Positions 59,251 to 64,000 of a stretch of DNA of 64,000 nucleotides are shown piece by piece. Source of the stretch: Cytophagales bacterium (GTDB lineage Bacteria; Bacteroidota; Bacteroidia; Cytophagales; Flammeovirgaceae). Under the pieces are notes generated by a model. The model was not told the origin of the DNA. It worked only from the letters and a program-made list of their open reading frames with translations, and ran no database searches. A program made the translations under genes and the position numbers. Within the stretch, counting starts at the first letter, position 1. Each line of letters opens with the position of its first letter. The stretch spans positions 1-64,000 of the forward strand of contig JANWWC010000006.1 in the NCBI GenBank assembly GCA_025056215.1, written 5' to 3'.

Positions 59251-61168
59251 ATTTATAGCTGCGTTGCGTGAGTTTGACGTTTTCAAAGATGAGTTCTTCT
59301 TGATGTCTCACCTCGGGCTGATCTTTCCCTTTGTATTCCCACGCTGCAACATGGCAGAATTTTTCGTCGTTTCGTAAAGCTTCTCCATCAGGAGTTTGGT
59401 ATTCCTCGCGGAAATGTCCGCCGCATGATTCTTCGCGTGCTAAAGCATCGTCGATCATGAGTTCTCCTAACTCCATAAAGTCAGCAACACGAAGCGCCTT
59501 TTCCAAGGTGATGTTGAGTTCTTCATTGATGCCTGTGGTTTTCAAATTGGTCCAGTATTCTTCCCGCAACTCTTGAATTTTCTTTTTAGCAGTTTTCAGA
59601 CCTTCTGCATTTCGCGACATTCCACAATAATCCCACATCATATAACCTAATTCTTTGTGGAATTGGTCCACAGTTTTTTTGCCATTTTTCATACCTAAAA
59701 GGGTGTCGATTTGTTGTTTTACATTAGCTTCTGCTTCTTTGAAAGCAGGATGATCTGCAGGAACTTTGTCGCTCCAACCGATGGTAGCTAAGTAATCTCC
59801 GATGGTATAAGGAATAATAAAATAGCCATCTGCTAATCCTTGCATGAGAGCAGAAGCGCCTAAGCGGTTAGCGCCATGATCTGAAAAGTTAGCTTCTCCT
59901 AAGGCATAGCAACCTGGAATAGTGGTCATTAAATTGTAATCTACCCAAAGTCCACCCATTGTATAGTGAACTGCAGGATAGATCATCATAGGTTGTTTGT
60001 AAGGACTTGTTCCCATAATTTTTTCATACATATCGAACAAGTTTCCATATTTTGCGCTAATAACTTTTTCTCCATCTCGTTTGATTGCATCGGCGAAATC
60101 TAAGTAAACGGCTAATCCTGTTTCACCTACTCCTCTGCCCTCATCGCACACGTATTTTACATTTCGAGAAGCTACATCGCGCGGCACTAAGTTGCCAAAT
60201 GACGGATACTTTCTTTCTAAGAAATAATCGCGTTCGTCTTCTGGAATATCTTGTGGTGGACGTTTGTCGCCTGCTTTTTTAGGCACCCAGACTCTACCGT
60301 CGTTTCTCAATGATTCTGACATGAGCGTCAATTTAGATTGATAATCTCCTGAAACAGGAATGCAAGTAGGGTGGATTTGTGTGAAACATGGATTAGCAAA
60401 TAAAGCTCCTTTTTTATGAGCTCTCCAAATAGCACTTGCGTTGCTACCCATGGCATTAGTAGAAAGGAAAAATACGTTTGAATATCCGCCTGTACAGAGC
60501 AAAACGGCGTGTGCGGAGTGAGATTCTATTTTTCCAGTAATAAGGTTTCGCGTGACAATTCCTCGAGCTTTTCCATCGACCACTACTAAATCGAGCATTT
60601 CGGTGCGCGGATAGAGTTTTACTTTGCCCGCTGCTACTTGACGCGAAAGAGCAGAATATGCTCCTAACAAGAGTTGCTGTCCCGTTTGTCCGCGCGCATA
60701 GAAAGTTCGAGAAACTTGTGCTCCTCCAAAAGAACGATTAGCGAGTAGCCCGCCGTATTCACGAGCAAAAGGAACGCCCTGTGCTACGCATTGGTCGATA
60801 ATATTTACAGAAACCTCTGCTAATCGATAGACGTTGGCTTCTCTTGCGCGGTAATCTCCTCCTTTAATAGTATCATAAAACAAGCGAAATACGCTGTCGC
60901 CATCGTTTTGATAATTTTTAGCTGCATTGATTCCGCCTTGAGCAGCAATGCTGTGGGCGCGGCGTGGAGAATCCTGAAAACAAAATGCTTTTACATTATA
61001 TCCTAATTCAGCTAAGGAGGCTGCCGCAGAAGCTCCTGCTAAACCTGTTCCTACTACGATAATTTCGTATTTGCGCTTGTTAGCGGGATTTACAAGTTTA
61101 AGGTTGAATTTATGTTTTTCCCACTTTTGCGCTAACGGACCGTCTGGAATTTTTGAATCAAGCTTCAT
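59249..61168 (-). CDS. sdhA: Succinate dehydrogenase/fumarate reductase flavoprotein subunit
   Basis: 639 residues from the ATG at 61168; an in-frame TTG at 61195 lies inside the predicted promoter. It oxidises succinate or reduces fumarate with covalently bound FAD. Seen: Rossmann [22 protein letters not shown], the FAD-attachment His in [24 protein letters not shown], catalytic-side HPTCIP and [23 protein letters not shown]. The C-terminal part is the classic Bacteroidota form. The partners sdhC and sdhB are not beside it: downstream is trmN6, upstream a TerB-like gene. Only the flavoprotein is encoded here. Confidence 0.95.
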   Translation of the reverse strand: MKLDSKIPDGPLAQKWEKHKFNLKLVNPANKRKYEIIVVGTGLAGASAAASLAELGYNVKAFCFQDSPRRAHSIAAQGGINAAKNYQNDGDSVFRLFYDTIKGGDYRAREANVYRLAEVSVNIIDQCVAQGVPFAREYGGLLANRSFGGAQVSRTFYARGQTGQQLLLGAYSALSRQVAAGKVKLYPRTEMLDLVVVDGKARGIVTRNLITGKIESHSAHAVLLCTGGYSNVFFLSTNAMGSNASAIWRAHKKGALFANPCFTQIHPTCIPVSGDYQSKLTLMSESLRNDGRVWVPKKAGDKRPPQDIPEDERDYFLERKYPSFGNLVPRDVASRNVKYVCDEGRGVGETGLAVYLDFADAIKRDGEKVISAKYGNLFDMYEKIMGTSPYKQPMMIYPAVHYTMGGLWVDYNLMTTIPGCYALGEANFSDHGANRLGASALMQGLADGYFIIPYTIGDYLATIGWSDKVPADHPAFKEAEANVKQQIDTLLGMKNGKKTVDQFHKELGYMMWDYCGMSRNAEGLKTAKKKIQELREEYWTNLKTTGINEELNITLEKALRVADFMELGELMIDDALAREESCGGHFREEYQTPDGEALRNDEKFCHVAAWEYKGKDQPEVRHQEELIFENVKLTQRSYK

Positions 61169-61192
61169 TTTGCAAAAAGTTAAAGGTTTCTT

Positions 61193-61200
61193 CAAATATA
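61193..61200 (-). promoter_or_regulatory. -7 promoter element of sdhA
   Basis: Minus-strand TATATTTG, TAnnTTTG match, 24 nt before the ATG at 61168. The -33 is not convincing. Confidence 0.5.
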
Positions 61201-61258
61201 CAAATCCATTACAAGTTGTTTGAAAAAAATGTTTTTTTAAAAATATTAAAAATACTTT

Positions 61259-62362
61259 TTAAGAAGAACGATAAGCCAAAAGCTGATGCACTGGAATATT
61301 GAATCGCGCTGCAAAATCTGCGAGTAACTGAATTTCAGAGAGATGTATATTTTTATCAATTTGTGCGATTGCCCAAAGGTCTTCTAATACTGGCATTACT
61401 TCCTCGGGGTGTTGTTCATAAAAAGAGTAATCGATTGTAATAGGTTCTTCGCTTTCTATAGCTTCCTGTATTTCACTTTTTTCATCTTCGTCTAAGTCGG
61501 AGTTTCTCATTAACTCCTCAAAAAATTGTTTTTCAGATAGGTGAATACTTTTGTCTTGCTTAATAATAGCCACCATAGCGAGTAATTTGTGTAAGTCTGC
61601 TTCCTCGTGCTCTTCGGGCAATGGAGAAAGGATTTCTTCTTTTGCAGGTGTTTCGACGAATTTTAATTTTTTGCTGAATATTAAGGAAGCATTTTGAAGC
61701 AATGAGTTGGTGAACTGTTGTGTCCAATATTGAGAAAGAAGATTACCTACTACAGGAAGCCATTTACAAACCAAAGATTTTGCTAATTGACCAACTACAT
61801 GAAAGGCAATTGCTTTAGAAACATTTGTATAAAACTTGCTTGCAGACTGTTGAACTAAAATTGCATCTTCTTCGAAAAAATACTGAATTCCAAATTTTTG
61901 TGGTATCGTGTGCAAATAGACCATTAAAAGAAGCTCTTTAGTAATTGACGAATCAGGAACACCTTGTTGAATAGCCCGTTCGTACAATAGCCTAATTTGT
62001 GATTTAAAAGATTGCAAAAACTCGGGAATAATCGCAACAAATCCTAAAAAACCTTGTAGGCTGAGTTGTTTAAAAATTTCTGATGAAAGGAGCGTGATAT
62101 TTACAGAGTGTCGCTTTGTTGAAATGCTCGTCTTTTTTTCCTGCTGTATTTGGCGTATTTCATTATCGAACAGCCATGTAATCTTTTCTGCTATTTTTTC
62201 TGCAAAAGCTTGTTGGCGAAGGCGACGTTGATTTCTTCTCATTTGTCGTTCGGCGCGTCTTTGTTCTCTGCGTTCCTTTCTTGCTTGTTTGCGCGCTGCT
62301 CTTTCTGCTTGGCGGGCTTGTTTACGAATTTGTTTGTCTGAGTGAGAATTTTCCTGAGCCAT
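61259..62362 (-). CDS. TerB-like protein with a highly basic N-terminus
   Basis: 367 residues from the ATG at 62362 (a GTG seven codons upstream is possible). Residues about 10-65 are almost entirely Arg, Lys, Gln, Glu and Ala (RKQARQAERAARKQARKE), likely a long helix. The C-terminal 110 residues contain two TerB-like signatures: LLAMVAIIKQDKSIHLSEKQFFEELM and LWAIAQIDKNIHLSEIQLL, with D..I..SE acidic helix turns. A middle region (about 110-230) has hydrophobic stretches that may contact membrane. TerB-fold domains occur in tellurite resistance and stress proteins; the function here is unknown. Confidence 0.62.
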   Translation of the reverse strand: MAQENSHSDKQIRKQARQAERAARKQARKERREQRRAERQMRRNQRRLRQQAFAEKIAEKITWLFDNEIRQIQQEKKTSISTKRHSVNITLLSSEIFKQLSLQGFLGFVAIIPEFLQSFKSQIRLLYERAIQQGVPDSSITKELLLMVYLHTIPQKFGIQYFFEEDAILVQQSASKFYTNVSKAIAFHVVGQLAKSLVCKWLPVVGNLLSQYWTQQFTNSLLQNASLIFSKKLKFVETPAKEEILSPLPEEHEEADLHKLLAMVAIIKQDKSIHLSEKQFFEELMRNSDLDEDEKSEIQEAIESEEPITIDYSFYEQHPEEVMPVLEDLWAIAQIDKNIHLSEIQLLADFAARFNIPVHQLLAYRSS

Positions 62363-62467
62363 ATGAGTATAAAATAAGGACACTGAAATTTACGACTTTT
62401 TTCTTATCAAGCGTTGTTTTTTACTACAAAGTGAATGGAACTATGAAGGTTCAATGATTCTTGAAAT

Positions 62468-62839
62468 TTACTTAAGAGCGTACTTTTTTAAAATTTCAAA
62501 TGAAACGTATTCTAACGCTTTTTCGTGAGTTGCCTCTAAAATGATAGGGGGCGCTACTCCTGCCTCATACGCTTCGATCCAACGACTAATACATAAGCAC
62601 CATTTGTCGCCTGCTTTCAGGCCAGGAAAGTTCCACAAAGGTTTAGGAGTGATTAAATCATTTCCTCGCTTTTTAGTGAATTGTAAAAATTCATCTGTAA
62701 CTTGAGCACAAACAATGTGAGTTCCGATATCTTCGGGACCTGTATGGCAAAATCCGTTTCTATAGAATCCTGTTTTAGGAAATAAACAGCATAAAAGAAG
62801 CGGAGTGCCTAGCACATTTTTAGGATTTTCTGTTTTCAT
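62468..62839 (-). CDS. DUF2237 family protein
   Basis: 123 residues, soluble. DUF2237 signature: NVLGTPLLLCCLFPKTGFYRNGFCHTGPEDIGTHIVCAQVTDEFLQF, then GDKWCLCISRWIEAYEAGVAPPIILEATHEKAL. Conserved Cys residues line up. Function unknown. Its start is 16 nt from the end of the CobW-type gene upstream, so they may be co-transcribed. Confidence 0.9.
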   Translation of the reverse strand: MKTENPKNVLGTPLLLCCLFPKTGFYRNGFCHTGPEDIGTHIVCAQVTDEFLQFTKKRGNDLITPKPLWNFPGLKAGDKWCLCISRWIEAYEAGVAPPIILEATHEKALEYVSFEILKKYALK

Positions 62840-62854
62840 GTCCTTTTTGATTTT

Positions 62855-64000
62855 TTATGTACAACTTAAAAAACCAGCTTGGAGTTCTTGTTTGTTTAGG
62901 TTACGTCCTATAAAAATTATTTTCGATTGGCGTATTTCATCTGGCTCCCAAAATGAAGAGGGTTTTGCATCGAACATCATGTGAACTCCTTGAAAAACAA
63001 TCTTCTGAGGCTCATTCTGGATGTTTAAAATGCCTTTCATGCGGTAAATGTCTTGTCCTTGAGTTTGAAGAAGGTGAGAAAGCCAAACATGTAGCTTAAG
63101 TTCGTTGAGAGGCTTTTCAGTTTGAATAGCAACAGAATATACTTCTTTATCGTGCGTATGAGAAGGCGCAAAATGATAAATTTGTTGAGGAGTTTTCAAT
63201 TTTTTTTCTTGAGAATGAATGAGTTGTATTTCTTTTGCGTCGAACTCAGCAAAGAGAGCAAACAGTCCATCGGAAGGGATTTTTAAATTTGTTTGGGAAT
63301 GATGGCAAACTTCTACCTCAAATAGAGTTGTTTCAGAGGGCTGTATATTAGTAGTATACAGCGATGAGTCATCTGAAAACAGAACAATTGCCTTTCTTTT
63401 TGCTTTTTCTAAGGAGGTTTCATTTGATAATGGCAAAAGAGCTAAGCGAGCATGCTTATGGTCGTGGTGATGGTGAGCAAGGTGATGATGATGTGCTCCA
63501 AATTGAAGGGTATAATCGCCCGCTTTCAGTTCCCAAACTGCTACAGATTCAAAAGGAAATTCTTCTTTTAAGAAATCTGAAGAAAAAATTGTTTTGTTAT
63601 CTAAATTGAAAGATTTGATATTCAGTATTTTATCTACATCAATAACGCCGTGCTGCGTCCGATAGATTTTAGCGTACGAGTTGATTGCATGAAGTCTTTT
63701 TTGAATTTTATCTAATTCTTCCTGGCTAACAAGGTCTGTTTTGTTGATCAGAATCACATCTGCAAAGGCGATTTGTTTTTTGCATTCTTCATCTTTTTCA
63801 ATATGTTGTTCGAGATGCTTAGCATCTACAACGGTGATAATTCCATCGAGTTCAAACATTTCTCGCATCTCTTCATCAGTAAAAAAAGTTTGAGCTACAG
63901 GAGCAGGATTTGCTAATCCTGTTGTTTCTACAAGAATGTAGTCAAATTTATTTTTGCGCCGCATAAGTTGAGTTAGAATCCGAATTAAGTCTCCTCGAAC
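62855..64000 (-). CDS. CobW/COG0523 GTPase (metal chaperone), N-terminus beyond the window
   Basis: The frame is open to the right edge; about 381 residues are visible. The codons just inside the edge read VRGDLIRIL, the usual continuation of the CxCC metal motif, so about 60-70 N-terminal residues with the Walker A loop are off the window, and the ATG at 63964 is internal. Visible: Walker B-like FDYILVETTGLANPAPV, INKTDL (G4), and a CobW C-terminal domain. A histidine-rich loop GAHHHHLAHHHHDHKH in the middle suggests Zn, Co or Ni handling. DUF2237 follows by 16 nt. The cargo metal cannot be told from sequence. Confidence 0.92.
   Translation of the reverse strand, partial: VRGDLIRILTQLMRRKNKFDYILVETTGLANPAPVAQTFFTDEEMREMFELDGIITVVDAKHLEQHIEKDEECKKQIAFADVILINKTDLVSQEELDKIQKRLHAINSYAKIYRTQHGVIDVDKILNIKSFNLDNKTIFSSDFLKEEFPFESVAVWELKAGDYTLQFGAHHHHLAHHHHDHKHARLALLPLSNETSLEKAKRKAIVLFSDDSSLYTTNIQPSETTLFEVEVCHHSQTNLKIPSDGLFALFAEFDAKEIQLIHSQEKKLKTPQQIYHFAPSHTHDKEVYSVAIQTEKPLNELKLHVWLSHLLQTQGQDIYRMKGILNIQNEPQKIVFQGVHMMFDAKPSSFWEPDEIRQSKIIFIGRNLNKQELQAGFLSCT

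Noticed and set aside
1-64000. CRISPR arrays, rRNA operons, prophage or insertion sequences
   Set aside because: No direct-repeat spacer array, rRNA sequence, integrase or transposase was found.

Overview
The window looks like chromosome from a gliding member of the Bacteroidota, probably the Cytophagales side. Reasons: GldC and GldH, a C-terminal type IX secretion (T9SS) sorting tail on a 940-residue surface protein, OmpA proteins with TSP3 repeats, DUF1573 and DUF5683 proteins, the Bacteroidota-type ParC, low G+C, poor Shine-Dalgarno sites, and many promoters fitting the Bacteroidota consensus (TTG/TTTG, 18-22 bp, TAnnTTTG). It is mostly housekeeping DNA. I see no complete mobile element, prophage, rRNA operon or CRISPR array.

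1-8 kb: the 3' end of a type I DNA methylase, a small heat-shock protein behind a long inverted repeat, an M23 peptidase, trmD, two TSP3/OmpA proteins, ispE and gldC. 8-17 kb: DUF5683-hflX-PagL-like lipid A deacylase (minus), then hisC, fabG, ribD, purM (plus), a glycosyltransferase and a long Thermus/Rickettsia-type isocitrate dehydrogenase. 18-24 kb: a minus-strand run of a 7TM/PP2C signalling phosphatase, an unknown membrane-anchored protein, a flippase-like protein, DUF1573 and DUF58, several with 4-nt overlaps.

24-37 kb: a TolC-like protein and a transglutaminase-like protein (divergent), an RsbW-like kinase-ybeY-amidase-recX-membrane protein run, parC, pdxJ, gldH-fucosidase-FAH hydrolase, and tRNA-Thr. 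37-44 kb: a GH42 beta-galactosidase, the two PntA halves of transhydrogenase without PntB, a methyltransferase, and a TPP-riboswitch operon encoding a DUF6687 protein and a PnuC/PnuT transporter.

44-54 kb: the T9SS beta-helix protein with ruvX, a lysine-rich orphan, a TonB-domain protein with a GC-rich structured leader, and a sulfur operon: an ArsR-type repressor with a palindromic operator, a TauE/SafE exporter, a persulfide-dioxygenase-like protein fused to three rhodanese domains and a membrane anchor, and two YeeE/YedE half-transporters. 54-64 kb: an HNH endonuclease, parA without parB beside it, a peptide-binding lipoprotein, a tRNA methylase, the succinate dehydrogenase flavoprotein without its partner subunits, a TerB-like protein, DUF2237, and a CobW-type GTPase cut by the right edge.

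The two most interesting loci are the TPP-controlled DUF6687-PnuT pair, which suggests an undescribed thiamine-related enzyme, and the sulfur operon with its three-rhodanese membrane fusion.
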